Shown one piece after another: positions 14,992-23,583 of a DNA stretch of 64,000 nt. The position numbers and the translations under genes were made by a program. Origin of the DNA: Polyangiaceae bacterium (GTDB lineage Bacteria; Myxococcota_A; Polyangia; Polyangiales; Polyangiaceae); NCBI GenBank assembly GCA_023150915.1, contig JAKLKA010000057.1, positions 1 to 64,000 of the forward strand. Reading direction: 5' to 3'. The notes below the pieces were generated by a model. That model made no database searches. It worked only from the letters and a program-made list of their open reading frames with translations, and had not been told where the DNA came from. Position 1 is the stretch's first letter; each line of letters starts with the position of its first letter.

Positions 14992-16143
14992 ATGGCTCTC
15001 AGTACCGAAAACAAGCTGATGGTCGCCGTCGGCGTGCTCGCCGTGCTCGGTGGCGCCGTCTGGTTCCAGAACAAGAAGCAGAAGGAAGAGGCGCAGACCT
15101 ACACGGCCGAGGGCCGCAAGGCCGAGCTGCCCAAGCTGGAGATCAGCGAAGACCAGACCAAGGCCATCGACAAGATCGTCCTCTCGAAGCCGCCGGGCGA
15201 CGCCGGCAAGGGCGTCGACGTGACGCTGACCAAGAAAGGCGAAACCTGGGAGGTCACGGCTCCGCTCACGGCGGCCGCCAACCAGACCAACGTGACCAGC
15301 CTGGTCGGGAACCTGAAGACCTTGAAGGTCACCGAGGAAATCGACCCCAGCGCGTCGGCCTACGACAAGTTCGGAGTGGGCGACGGCAAGGCGCTGCACG
15401 CGACCTTCTACAAGGGGGCCGACAAGGTGACCGAGCTCTGGTTCGGCGACAGCGGCTCGCGTGGGCAGATGACCCGGATCGCGGGTCGCGACGGCGTGTA
15501 TTCGGTCAAGGGGTACTCGAGCTTTCTCTACGATCGCGAGCTGAAAGACTGGCGCGATCGCACGGTGTTCAAGTTCGAAGAAGACAAGGTCAAGGCCGTC
15601 GAGATCAGCAACGAGAACGGAACCTTCTCGTTCGCCATGTCGGGCAAGGCCGAAGGCGACGCCGGCGCGAAAGACGCGAAGTGGAGTGGGAAGATCAAGG
15701 GCGCCAAGGACCCGGCCGCGAAGGCTCTCGATCGCTTCGACGAGGCGAAGGTCAAAGACGCCATCCGAGCCTACAAGGGGCTCAACGCCGACAACTTCGC
15801 CGAGGGCAAGACCGACGCCGACACGGGCCTCGACAAGCCCGCCGCCACCATCACCTTCACGCTGGAGGACGGCGCAAAGAAGGTTCTGCACATCGGTAAG
15901 ACCGCCGAAGGCTCGAGCCGCTGGGCCAAGGTCGAAGGTTCGAGCGAGACCATCAGCGTGGGCTCGTGGGCGGCCGATTGGGCGCTGGCCAAGGCCGAGA
16001 AGTTCCAGAAGCCCGACCCGAAGAAGGGCGACGCCGGGGCAGAGCCTGCCATGCCGCCGGGCATGGGCATGCCGCCGGGCATGGGCATGCCGCCGGGCAT
16101 GGGCATGCCGCCAGGCATGGGCGACGACGGCCACGGGCACTGA
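14992..16143 (+). CDS. DUF4340 protein with C-terminal MPPGMG repeats
   Basis: This encodes 383 residues. An N-terminal membrane anchor (LMVAVGVLAVLGGAVWFQNKK) is followed by a repeated beta-rich region: 'KIVLSKPPGDAGKGVDVTLTKKGETWEVTAPL', 'LVGNLKTLKVTEEIDP', 'TKVTELWFGDS' style strands and 'DRTVFKFEEDKVKAVEI'. This matches DUF4340, which regularly accompanies GldG-like proteins. The C-terminus has four MPPGMG units and a His-rich end (GDDGHGH), perhaps metal-binding. It lies 13 nt after the GldG-like gene, with a GGTCAGGGTCC leader. Confidence 0.85.
   Translation: MALSTENKLMVAVGVLAVLGGAVWFQNKKQKEEAQTYTAEGRKAELPKLEISEDQTKAIDKIVLSKPPGDAGKGVDVTLTKKGETWEVTAPLTAAANQTNVTSLVGNLKTLKVTEEIDPSASAYDKFGVGDGKALHATFYKGADKVTELWFGDSGSRGQMTRIAGRDGVYSVKGYSSFLYDRELKDWRDRTVFKFEEDKVKAVEISNENGTFSFAMSGKAEGDAGAKDAKWSGKIKGAKDPAAKALDRFDEAKVKDAIRAYKGLNADNFAEGKTDADTGLDKPAATITFTLEDGAKKVLHIGKTAEGSSRWAKVEGSSETISVGSWAADWALAKAEKFQKPDPKKGDAGAEPAMPPGMGMPPGMGMPPGMGMPPGMGDDGHGH
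16051..16122 (+). repeat. Four tandem 18-base units encoding MPPGMG
   Basis: Units at 16051, 16069, 16087 and 16105, each atgccgccgggcatgggc; the last has one A-for-G change. They encode four Met-Pro-Pro-Gly-Met-Gly hexapeptides at the end of the DUF4340 protein. Confidence 0.95.
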
Positions 16144-16188
16144 GAGCGCGCTCGCTCCGGTGATCGTCGTGGCCCGGCGATCCGTGCG

Positions 16189-17418
16189 ATGATGCGCGCC
16201 ATGCTGAAGCGAGGGTTGGGCATGATCGCCGTCGGCTTCGCGCTCTTGGCCTGCGGCTCGTCGGACGATGACGGCGGTGGCTCGGCAAGCACCGGCGGCT
16301 CGGGCGGAGGCGGCGGCTCCGGGGCGCTGGGCGGAAGTGGCGGCTCCGGGGCGCTGGGCGGAAGTGGCGGCAGCGCTGGCAGTGGCGGCAGTGGTGCTCT
16401 GGGCGGGGCGGGCGGCGCCGCCGGCACCGGTGGCACGCCGGGTGTGCCCAGCGTGCGCTTCCTCGGTCGTACCGACGCCGGGCAGGCCGGCGCCACGCGC
16501 TTCGCCTGGTCCGGCAGCGGGGTCGCGTTCCGCTTCTCGGGAACCCAGGCGTCGGTAGAGATGGACGACCCCGCCCACTTCTTCACGCTCTTGGTCGATG
16601 GGAAGGTGCAGCCCACGCTGGCGACCACCAGCGGCCAGAAGAAATACGCCCTGGCGCAGGGGCTTGCCGCGGGTGAGCACGAGGTGAGGCTGTACCGTCG
16701 TACCGAGGCGTCCTACGGGCCGACTCGGTTCTACGGGGTGGATCTGGGCGGTGGCACGCTGCTGGCGCCGCCCGCGCCGGCCACGCGCAAGATCGAGGTG
16801 ATCGGCGACTCGATCACCTGCGGGTACGGCAACGAGGGCGCGGATCAGAACTGCAACTTCAGCGCCGACACCGAGAACCACTACCTGACCTACGGCGCCA
16901 TTGCGGCGCGCGATCTCGGGGCCGACCTGGTGACCGTGGCCTGGTCCGGCAAGGGCGTGATCTACAACTACGGCGACGACAAGCAGGACCCCTTGCCGTC
17001 GCTGTACGACCGCGCCATTCCCACCGACGCGGGCAGCACCTGGGACTTCTCGTGGCAGCCGGACGTGGTGGTCATCAACCTGGGGACCAACGATTTTTCC
17101 ACGGGCGGCGATCCGAGCGACGCCGAGTTCACCGGCGCATACCAGAAGTTCTTGGCACACCTGCGTGACAAGTACCCAGCGGCTCGAATCGTGGCGCTGA
17201 TCCCCACGCTGCTTTCGGGGGCGGATCTGACCACGGCCAAGACCTACATCGAGAAGGCCGTGGCTCTGCGCAAGACCGCCGGTGACGCCAAGGTCAGCGC
17301 GGTCGTGCTGTCGTTCACCCAGGACGGTTGGGGCTGTGACTGGCACCCGAGCCTCGCGACCCACGCCTCGATGGGGGCGGCGCTCGGGGGCGAGTTGAAG
17401 AAGCTGATGGGGTGGTAG
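16189..17418 (+). CDS. Lipoprotein SGNH esterase, CE2-like
   Basis: This encodes 409 residues from ATG 16189; ATG 16201 gives a more normal signal peptide and may be the true start. The lipobox is LLAC. A Gly/Ser linker (about residues 28-85) contains an exact internal duplication. The N-terminal jelly-roll (FLGRTDAGQAGATRFAWSG...VAFRFSGTQASVEM) and C-terminal SGNH domain match carbohydrate esterase family 2. The nucleophile Ser208 is in VIGDSITCGYG, the NLGTND block holds the oxyanion residues, and Asp384-x-His386 (DWHPS) completes the triad. It likely removes acetyl groups from surface or environmental polysaccharides. Confidence 0.85.
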   Translation: MMRAMLKRGLGMIAVGFALLACGSSDDDGGGSASTGGSGGGGGSGALGGSGGSGALGGSGGSAGSGGSGALGGAGGAAGTGGTPGVPSVRFLGRTDAGQAGATRFAWSGSGVAFRFSGTQASVEMDDPAHFFTLLVDGKVQPTLATTSGQKKYALAQGLAAGEHEVRLYRRTEASYGPTRFYGVDLGGGTLLAPPAPATRKIEVIGDSITCGYGNEGADQNCNFSADTENHYLTYGAIAARDLGADLVTVAWSGKGVIYNYGDDKQDPLPSLYDRAIPTDAGSTWDFSWQPDVVVINLGTNDFSTGGDPSDAEFTGAYQKFLAHLRDKYPAARIVALIPTLLSGADLTTAKTYIEKAVALRKTAGDAKVSAVVLSFTQDGWGCDWHPSLATHASMGAALGGELKKLMGW

Positions 17419-18749
17419 TGCGCGCCGTCTGGCTCCTCGCCGCCGTCGCGCTCGGCTGCGCACGCCCGGTGCCTCAGTGCCCGCCGGTGCCTGCGTGCCC
17501 CTCGGCCGCAGCATCGACCCCGCCTGCACCGGCCGCAGTCGCGAGCGCGTCGGCCGCCGCTACCGAGCCCAAACCCAGGCCGGCGCCGCGCGAGAAGCCC
17601 CGTGCCCAGCTGTTCGACGCGGGCACGGCCGAGGCGGGCTTCTTCCCCCGCGGGGATGCCTTCGAGCTGGGGCTCGACGGCAAGGCGCTCGATCAGCTGC
17701 TGGGCGAGGCCGAAGCCACCAAGAGTGACGCGCTGATCGTGCTGAAGGACGGCAAGGTGATCGCCGAGCGCTACTTCGGGCAGAAGCGCGGTCCCATCGA
17801 GACGATGAGCGTCACCAAGAGCATCACCGCACTGGCCGTGGTCATGCTGGTCGAGAGCGGCAAGCTCGCCTCGCTGGACCAACCGATCTCCAAGTTCATC
17901 CCCGAGTTCGGCACCGGGAAGCGGAGCCAGGTGACGGTGCGCCACCTGCTCACGCAGAGCTCGGGGCTGGCGCACGGCAAAGACGCGAAGGCGTTGAACG
18001 CTCAGAAAGACCGCACGGCATTCTCGCGGCGCGCAAGCGTGGTCGACGAGCCGGGGAGCGTGTTTTCCTACAACAACGAGGCGACGCAGCTGCTCAGCGT
18101 GGTGGTCGAGAAGGCCGCTGGGAAGCCCATCGACGCGTACCTGGACGAGGCGCTGTTTCGTCCCTTGGGGATCCGCGGCTGGCAGTGGGATCGCGACCGC
18201 GGGAACAACGTCCAGACTTACTACGGGCTCGCGCTCGAGGCGCGGCACCTGGCCCGCATCGGGCAGCTCTTGCTCGACCAGGGCAGCTTCCAGGGCCGCC
18301 AGCTGATCAGCAAACAAGGCGTCGCCCAGCTGCACGCGCCCAGCGACAAGAGCCCGTACTATGGCCTCTTGTGGTGGATCCGCTACCAGCGCGTGGTGCA
18401 CGAGCTGGACAGAGCGGCCAAGGTCGAGGGCGTCGAGCTCGGCCCGCTCTCGGACAAGGCCTTCGGCTCTGCCGAAGCCTTCTGGCTCGAGGCCGGCGCG
18501 CGGCTCGGTCCGGGGGAACGCGACGCGCTGGCGCGCTTCGTGGCGGGGGGAGGCAAGCTGACTCGCGAGCGTCCCGACCACCCCATTGGCTTCTACGCGG
18601 ATGGGTCGCTGGGGCAGCGGCTCGCGATCTTTGCCGAGGACCAGCTGGTGGTCGTGCGCCAGCGGCGGCGGCGGCCGGCCGCCGAAGAGAACGAGAGCTT
18701 GTCGTTTCCCGGCTTGCTGAAGCTGGCGCAGGCGCTGGTCCCGCGCTGA
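17412..18749 (+). CDS. Serine beta-lactamase-fold lipoprotein (class C/esterase-like)
   Basis: This encodes 445 residues from a GTG overlapping the previous stop; GTG 17412 and GTG 17418 are both possible. A short signal peptide ends in ALGC. After a Pro/Ala/Lys-rich stretch comes the catalytic domain: Ser133-x-x-Lys136 in 'TMSVTKSITAL', 'VRHLLTQSSGL', and 'FSYNNEAT', the Tyr-x-Asn motif. This is the beta-lactamase/D-Ala carboxypeptidase/EstB-type fold. The likely role is hydrolysis of an ester or peptide outside the cytoplasm. Beta-lactam resistance cannot be claimed from sequence. It is translationally coupled to the CE2-like esterase. Confidence 0.85.
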   Translation: MVVRAVWLLAAVALGCARPVPQCPPVPACPSAAASTPPAPAAVASASAAATEPKPRPAPREKPRAQLFDAGTAEAGFFPRGDAFELGLDGKALDQLLGEAEATKSDALIVLKDGKVIAERYFGQKRGPIETMSVTKSITALAVVMLVESGKLASLDQPISKFIPEFGTGKRSQVTVRHLLTQSSGLAHGKDAKALNAQKDRTAFSRRASVVDEPGSVFSYNNEATQLLSVVVEKAAGKPIDAYLDEALFRPLGIRGWQWDRDRGNNVQTYYGLALEARHLARIGQLLLDQGSFQGRQLISKQGVAQLHAPSDKSPYYGLLWWIRYQRVVHELDRAAKVEGVELGPLSDKAFGSAEAFWLEAGARLGPGERDALARFVAGGGKLTRERPDHPIGFYADGSLGQRLAIFAEDQLVVVRQRRRRPAAEENESLSFPGLLKLAQALVPR

Positions 18750-18826
18750 GCCCGCGGCGACTCGGAGCACGCTCCCCCAAGCGTCGGCGCGCGCGAAGAC
18801 CGCGTCAACGGCGGTCGTCCCGGTGG

Positions 18827-18832
18827 TATCGT
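18827..18832 (+). promoter_or_regulatory. Putative -10 element (TATCGT) of the glutamine amidotransferase gene
   Basis: TATCGT ends ten bases before ATG 18843, with no Shine-Dalgarno between. This fits a leaderless or near-leaderless start. Confidence 0.4.
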
Positions 18833-18842
18833 GTGTTCCTTC

Positions 18843-19625
18843 ATGTGCGAGCTCTTGGGCATGGAGTGCAACGTCCCGACGGACATCGTGTTCTCGTTCT
18901 CGGGGTTGCGACAGCGCGGCGGGCGCACAGCGGGCCACGCCGACGGCTGGGGCCTGGCGCTGTACGAAGGCAAGGCCGCCCGGGTGTTCCTCGAGCCCAC
19001 GGCCGCGGCGCGGAGCCCGCTGGCCCGCTTCGTCGCGGACAACCCCATCAAGACCTTGCTCGCCATCGGACACATCCGGAAGAAAACCCGGGGGCCCGTC
19101 ACCCTGGCCAACACCCACCCTTTCGTGCGCGAGCTGTGGGGGCGCGACTGGGTGTTTGCGCACAACGGCACCGTGCGCGCGGCACGCCAGCTGAAGCTGG
19201 GGCGATTCCGTCCCGTCGGAACCACGGACAGCGAGCACGCCTACTGTCACTTGCTCGAGGCGCTCCGCGCGGGATTTCGTGATTACCCCAAGCAGCCCGG
19301 CGAGCTCAGAGACGCCGTTGCCCAGGTGGCCGGTCGCATCGGTCGGCGTGGCAGCTTCAACTTCTTGCTCGGCGACGGCCAGCGCTTGTATGCGCGCTGC
19401 GCCACCAAGCTCTGCTACATCGTCCGCAAGGCACCCTTCGGCTTCGCGCGGCTGTCGGACGACGACGTCGCCGTCGACTTCTCGGAGGTGACCACGCCCC
19501 GGGATCGCGTTGCCATCGTGAGCACGGTGCCCCTCACCACCAACGAGGCCTGGACTCACGGCGAGCCCGGCACGCTCTGGGTGTTCGACAAAGGCCGGCT
19601 CGAGGCCACGCTGCCGTCGCGTTGA
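18843..19625 (+). CDS. Class II glutamine amidotransferase (GATase_6/YafJ type)
   Basis: This encodes 260 residues. The start must be ATG 18843 so that Cys2 of MCELLGMECN becomes the N-terminal nucleophile. Other family features are 'FSFSGLRQRGGRTAGHADGWGLALYEGKAARVFLEP', 'IGHIRKKTRGPVTLANTHPFVRELWGRDWVFAHNGTV' and 'GTTDSEHAYCHLL'. The family splits glutamine to ammonia; the YafJ/EgtC subgroup uses it for unknown or thiol-related chemistry. No partner synthase is adjacent; pheT follows after 32 nt. Confidence 0.9.
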   Translation: MCELLGMECNVPTDIVFSFSGLRQRGGRTAGHADGWGLALYEGKAARVFLEPTAAARSPLARFVADNPIKTLLAIGHIRKKTRGPVTLANTHPFVRELWGRDWVFAHNGTVRAARQLKLGRFRPVGTTDSEHAYCHLLEALRAGFRDYPKQPGELRDAVAQVAGRIGRRGSFNFLLGDGQRLYARCATKLCYIVRKAPFGFARLSDDDVAVDFSEVTTPRDRVAIVSTVPLTTNEAWTHGEPGTLWVFDKGRLEATLPSR

Positions 19626-19657
19626 ACGCCGACGCATGCTAGATCCCGGCCCCTGCC

Positions 19658-22132
19658 ATGCTCGCGTCGTACTTCTGGATCAAGCAACTGCTCCCGGCTC
19701 TCCACGCCTCGGCGTCCGAGGTTGCATCCCGGCTCACCCGCGCCGGTCTCGAGGTCGAGGCGGTGCAAGAAGTCGGTCTTGGCCTCGACCCCATCGTGGT
19801 GGCAGAAGTGCGCGCCATCGAACCGCACCCCTCCAAGTCGGGGTTGCGCTTGGTCACGGTCGACCGCGGCGGTCAGACTCAGCGCGTGGTGTGCGGGGCG
19901 TCGAACGTCCCCGCGCCCGGTGGCCGCGTGCTCTTGGCGCCGCTCGGCACGGTGATTCCGGGCCTGGGCCCCCTCACCCCACGTGAGATCGGCGGCGTGT
20001 CGAGCGAGGGCATGCTGGTCAGCGAAGAAGAGCTGGGCCTGGCCAACGAGAGCGACGGCATCATCGTCCTGGACGCAAAGGTCGGCGCGCCCGGGTCCAA
20101 GCTGTTCGACGTGCTGCCCGAGGCACGGGACACCCTCTTCCACATCGGCGTGACGCCGAACCGTCCGGATGCCCTGGGCCATCTGGGCCTGGCGCGGGAC
20201 GTCGCGGCGCTCTTCGGTATCGACTTCGTACCGCCGGGTCCCGGTGCCGTCGCACGCTGGTCGCGTGAAAGCCTCGACCAGCTGATCTCGGTCGAGAACC
20301 TCGACCTCGAACGCTGCCCTCACTACGGCGCTGCGGTGGTGCTCGACGTGAGCGTCGCCCCGTCGCCTGCCTGGTTGCGCTGGCGCTTGCACAAGCTGGG
20401 GGTGCGCCCGATCAGCAACGTGGTCGACATCACCAACCTGGTGCTGCTCGGCTTTGGGCAGCCGATGCACGCCTTCGATCTCGACCGCGTGCGCGGCGGG
20501 CGGATTGTCGTTCGTCGCGCGGGGCCCGGCGAGCCCTTCACCACCCTCGACGGCGTGGCGCGCAGCCTCGACGCGGACGATCTGGTGATCTGCGATGCAG
20601 AAGGCCCGACTGCGCTGGCCGGTGTGATGGGCGGGCAAGACAGCGAGATCCGGGACACCACCCGCCGGGTGCTGCTCGAGTGCGCGTACTTCACGCCGCG
20701 GGGCGTGCGTCGCACCGCGCGACGCCATGCCCTGGGCACCGAGTCGAGCTTCCGCTTCGAGCGCGGGGTCGACTGGGGGGCCGTGCCGCACGTGCTCGAG
20801 ATCGCCCGTGCGCTCTTGTGCGAGCTGGCCGGGGGCGCTGCGGTGAAGGGCGCCATCCACGCCAAGGGTCCGGACCCGGCGCTGCCCGTGGTGCCGTTGC
20901 GAAGCCAGCGGCTGAACGCTCTGCTCGGCATCGACGTGCCGTTCGCCGAGGCCACCGCCGTGTTGCGGCGCCTCGGGCTCGAAGTGCTCCGCGACGGCAG
21001 CACCGAGGTCGAGGTGCGCGGCGCGAGCCACCGCCCCGACATCACGCGCGAGGCCGACTTGATCGAAGAGGTGGCTCGGGTGCGCGGCCTGGACCTGATC
21101 CCCAGCAAGATCCCGGCGATCTTGCCCCAGCCGCCGCGCACCAGCGGCAAGCTCGAGCGCGCCGCCGCCACCCACGCCACGACCCTGGGGTTGTCCGAGG
21201 CGTTGACCTATTCGTTCGTGTCCCCGCGCGAGCTCGAGGCCGTGTTCGCACCCGCCCCTCAGGTGCGCATCGTGAACCCGCTGAGCGAGGCCCGCACGGT
21301 GATGCGAACCAGCCTTCTGCCGGGGCTGCTCGAGGCGCTGGGGCGGGCCCGGCGACACGGTGAAGAGGCCGTGCGTCTGTTCGCGGTGGGCTCGCGCTTC
21401 CTGCCAGCGTCGGAAGAGACGCACAGCGTGGCGCGCCCGCGTCGCCCCGAAGACCCTCGCGACCTGCCGGGGGAGCGCCCGAGCTTTGCGGCGGTTCTCG
21501 CGGGGCCGCGCCCGACCCACCTGGCCGCCCCCGAGAAGGTCGACGTCTTCGATGCCAAGGGGATTGCGCTCGAGATGGTGGAGCGAATGACCCACCGGGG
21601 GGCCCGGGCTCGCCACGCGGCAGGCTCCGAGGGCACCCGGCACCTGCACCCGCGGGGCGCCGGCGAGGTGTTGATCGACGATCGGCGGGTCGGCGTGTTC
21701 GGTCCGCTGCATCCCGACGTGGCCGACGCCTTCGACCTGGGGGGTGAGGCGTTCGTGGTCGAGCTGGACCTGGCCGTCATCGAGAGCCTGGGCCAGCGCA
21801 CGCCGCGCCATCGGGCGATGCCGCGCCTACCGCCGGTGACACGCGACGTGGCGGTGGTGGTGCACGACGACGTCACTGCCGAGCAGGTCGAAGGGGTGAT
21901 CCGCGAGGCCGCTGGCGAGCTGTGCGAGTCGGTCACGCTGTTCGACGTGTTCCGGGGCGGCGCGGTGCCAGACGACCATCGCTCGCTGGCGTTCCACCTG
22001 ATCTATCGCGATCCCAAGGCTGCGTCGGAGCCCGACAAGGCGCGAATGCTCACCGACCGCGAAGTCGATCAGCGCCACGCGCAGGTGCTCGCGGCGGCCG
22101 GTCAGCGCCTTGGGGGCCAGCTGCGCGCCTGA
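19658..22132 (+). CDS. pheT: Phenylalanyl-tRNA synthetase beta subunit
   Basis: This encodes 824 residues, within the usual size range for bacterial PheT. It begins 'MLASYFWIKQLLPALHASASEVASRLTRAGLEVEAV' (family motif W..#L). The tRNA-binding fold follows at about 40-150 (VVAEVRAIEPHPSKSGLRLVTVD), then B3/4 (about 200-390) with 'SNVVDITNLVLLGFGQPMHAFD', B5 (about 400-480), and a C-terminal anticodon-binding domain 'LPPVTRDVAVVVHDDV'. It charges tRNA-Phe together with PheS. pheS, normally immediately upstream, is absent here: the preceding gene is a glutamine amidotransferase. Confidence 0.95.
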   Translation: MLASYFWIKQLLPALHASASEVASRLTRAGLEVEAVQEVGLGLDPIVVAEVRAIEPHPSKSGLRLVTVDRGGQTQRVVCGASNVPAPGGRVLLAPLGTVIPGLGPLTPREIGGVSSEGMLVSEEELGLANESDGIIVLDAKVGAPGSKLFDVLPEARDTLFHIGVTPNRPDALGHLGLARDVAALFGIDFVPPGPGAVARWSRESLDQLISVENLDLERCPHYGAAVVLDVSVAPSPAWLRWRLHKLGVRPISNVVDITNLVLLGFGQPMHAFDLDRVRGGRIVVRRAGPGEPFTTLDGVARSLDADDLVICDAEGPTALAGVMGGQDSEIRDTTRRVLLECAYFTPRGVRRTARRHALGTESSFRFERGVDWGAVPHVLEIARALLCELAGGAAVKGAIHAKGPDPALPVVPLRSQRLNALLGIDVPFAEATAVLRRLGLEVLRDGSTEVEVRGASHRPDITREADLIEEVARVRGLDLIPSKIPAILPQPPRTSGKLERAAATHATTLGLSEALTYSFVSPRELEAVFAPAPQVRIVNPLSEARTVMRTSLLPGLLEALGRARRHGEEAVRLFAVGSRFLPASEETHSVARPRRPEDPRDLPGERPSFAAVLAGPRPTHLAAPEKVDVFDAKGIALEMVERMTHRGARARHAAGSEGTRHLHPRGAGEVLIDDRRVGVFGPLHPDVADAFDLGGEAFVVELDLAVIESLGQRTPRHRAMPRLPPVTRDVAVVVHDDVTAEQVEGVIREAAGELCESVTLFDVFRGGAVPDDHRSLAFHLIYRDPKAASEPDKARMLTDREVDQRHAQVLAAAGQRLGGQLRA

Positions 22133-22157
22133 GCGTGCGCGCGCCGTCGAGTTCGGG

Positions 22158-22163
22158 TACGGT
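22158..22163 (+). promoter_or_regulatory. Putative -10 element (TACGGT) of the gene at 22171
   Basis: TACGGT ends seven bases before ATG 22171, without a Shine-Dalgarno. It suggests separate transcription from pheT, whose stop lies 38 bases before this start. Confidence 0.4.
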
Positions 22164-22170
22164 GGTGGCG

Positions 22171-23058
22171 ATGCGTCGCTCGCTGGCGTGCCTGGCCGTC
22201 CTCGCCGTTGCAGCTCGCGCCGGGGCACAGGCAGCACCCCCTCGGGCGCCAGAGTCCGCGCCCCCCGCATCGGCCCAGCGAGGCGCCAAGGCGGATGACC
22301 TCGACGACGACGCCGAGCGCCCGGCCAGCAAGGCCGAGCCCGCGAAGCCTGCATCCGAGCGAACGCCGAAACCCCAACTGCTTCCTCCGCCCGCGGATCC
22401 CCGCGCCGACGAGCAAGAGCCGCGCCCGGTCCTCCGGCGGGGTTCGGAGCAGGCCGAGCGCCACCTCGAGATCGGTCCCGACTTCGGGATCTGGGCTCGG
22501 CCCGCGAAGGGCGACAAGGTCGAGTACAGCCCCGGTTTCGCCTGGGGCGGGCATGTGCGCGCCGAGCTGCTGCCGTTTCTGGGGTTTCGCGCCTACGTCA
22601 GCAACTCGACGCACACCGTCCGCGTGCCTCGCGGCGCGCTCGGCCTGGACGGCACGCAACTCAATCAGCCTGATCTACAGGTGTTCCAGCTCGGCGCACG
22701 GCTCGAGCCCACGTTCATGCCGGCGCCGACCGCGCGGCTGTGGGCCGGGCTGGGCGCGGCGTGGGCCCGCGCCACCGCGCCGGCGCCCTCGAGCAGCGGC
22801 GCCATGCAGGTCCGCTACGCGGATCGGTCTGGCGTGTTCCTCGAATACAGCGCGGCGCTCGGCGCGACCTGGGACTTCGTTCCGCGCTGGCTGACGGCTA
22901 CGGTTTCTTTGTCGGGCGGGCTGGTCTCCGATCCGTCGGGCGACTTATTCCACGAGCATTCGGTCAGCGACGGCTCGGGTGGCACCGTGAAGATGGGAGG
23001 TTTCCCCGAGTTTTCCGCGAGCTATTGCGCGGCGCTCGGTGTCGGGATGATCTTGTGA
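22171..23058 (+). CDS. Outer-membrane beta-barrel-like protein
   Basis: This encodes 295 residues. The signal peptide is MRRSLACLAVLAVAARAGAQA. Residues about 22-95 are disordered, rich in Pro, Ala, Glu and Lys. The rest alternates polar and aromatic residues as in barrel strands: 'HLEIGPDFGIWARPAKGDKVEYSPGFAWGGHVRAELLPFLGFRAYVSN', 'FQLGARLEPTFMPAPTARLWAGLGAAWARA', 'VFLEYSAALGATWDFVPRWLTATVSLSGGLV'. It is probably an eight- to twelve-stranded outer-membrane protein of unknown cargo. Its stop overlaps the next start by four bases. Confidence 0.7.
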   Translation: MRRSLACLAVLAVAARAGAQAAPPRAPESAPPASAQRGAKADDLDDDAERPASKAEPAKPASERTPKPQLLPPPADPRADEQEPRPVLRRGSEQAERHLEIGPDFGIWARPAKGDKVEYSPGFAWGGHVRAELLPFLGFRAYVSNSTHTVRVPRGALGLDGTQLNQPDLQVFQLGARLEPTFMPAPTARLWAGLGAAWARATAPAPSSSGAMQVRYADRSGVFLEYSAALGATWDFVPRWLTATVSLSGGLVSDPSGDLFHEHSVSDGSGGTVKMGGFPEFSASYCAALGVGMIL

Positions 23059-23495
23059 CGCGCGCCCGCCTGCTGGTCATCTCCCTGCTGCTCTCCGCTT
23101 GCGGTGGAGCGTCCCGCTCGGCCGAGCCCCCCAGCAAAGGGCCCGATGTCTTGATCCCCGAGGTCACCGACGACCAGTCCAAGACCGCTCGCGACGAGCC
23201 GACCCCGGCGACTGGTGCTCGGCAGAACCCCGTGGTCCCCGAAGAGCCCGTGGGGCCCGAGCCAGGCTCGTCGGACGACATGTGGGGCAGCTTTGGCGGG
23301 CCGGGGGCGGCGCGCGGCGGCGCCGACTGCGATCGCGCGGCCGACTGCTGCCTCAAGTTCTATCAGAAGAGCGGCGGCGACCCTTCGGTGCATCGGATCT
23401 GCGGGTCGATGAGGATTGCGCCGTCGTCGCTCTGCGCGCAGCTCTTGTCGAGCTTTCAATCCACGGCGCCGGGCATCGGCGTGCAGTGTCCCTGA
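23055..23495 (+). CDS. Lipoprotein with conserved Cys residues, coupled to the outer-membrane protein
   Basis: This encodes 146 residues from GTG 23055, overlapping the preceding TGA. The signal peptide ends in LLSAC. A Pro/Glu-rich spacer (about 20-75) precedes a small C-terminal domain with several Cys: 'ADCDRAADCCLKFYQKSGGDP', 'RICGSM' and 'SSLCAQLL', ending 'IGVQCP'. Disulfide pairing is likely. I do not recognise the domain. The four-base overlap suggests it works with the barrel protein, perhaps as a periplasm-facing lipoprotein of the same assembly (inference). Confidence 0.7.
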   Translation: MTRARLLVISLLLSACGGASRSAEPPSKGPDVLIPEVTDDQSKTARDEPTPATGARQNPVVPEEPVGPEPGSSDDMWGSFGGPGAARGGADCDRAADCCLKFYQKSGGDPSVHRICGSMRIAPSSLCAQLLSSFQSTAPGIGVQCP

Positions 23496-23583
23496 CCAAC
23501 GCCGCGTTGCGACGGCCGATTGACTCCCGTCGCCGGCCGGGCGAAACCTCTCGCCGGCTGTCCTGACAGCCGAGGAGGCTTCG

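Noticed and set aside
16261-16440. Gly-rich repeat of the CE2-like esterase as a collagen-like or mobile repeat
   Set aside because: It is an in-frame Gly/Ser linker with one internal duplication. No Gly-X-Y periodicity is present.
17412-18749. Antibiotic-resistance beta-lactamase
   Set aside because: The SxxK and YxN motifs show only the fold. The lipoprotein form and the coupled esterase gene suggest a surface hydrolase instead, and resistance cannot be inferred.
14983-21811. Several 750-850-codon minus-strand frames (14983-17529, 17244-19637, 19556-21811)
   Set aside because: All lie opposite well-supported plus-strand genes (DUF4340, esterase, beta-lactamase fold, amidotransferase, pheT) and show no motif or start signal.
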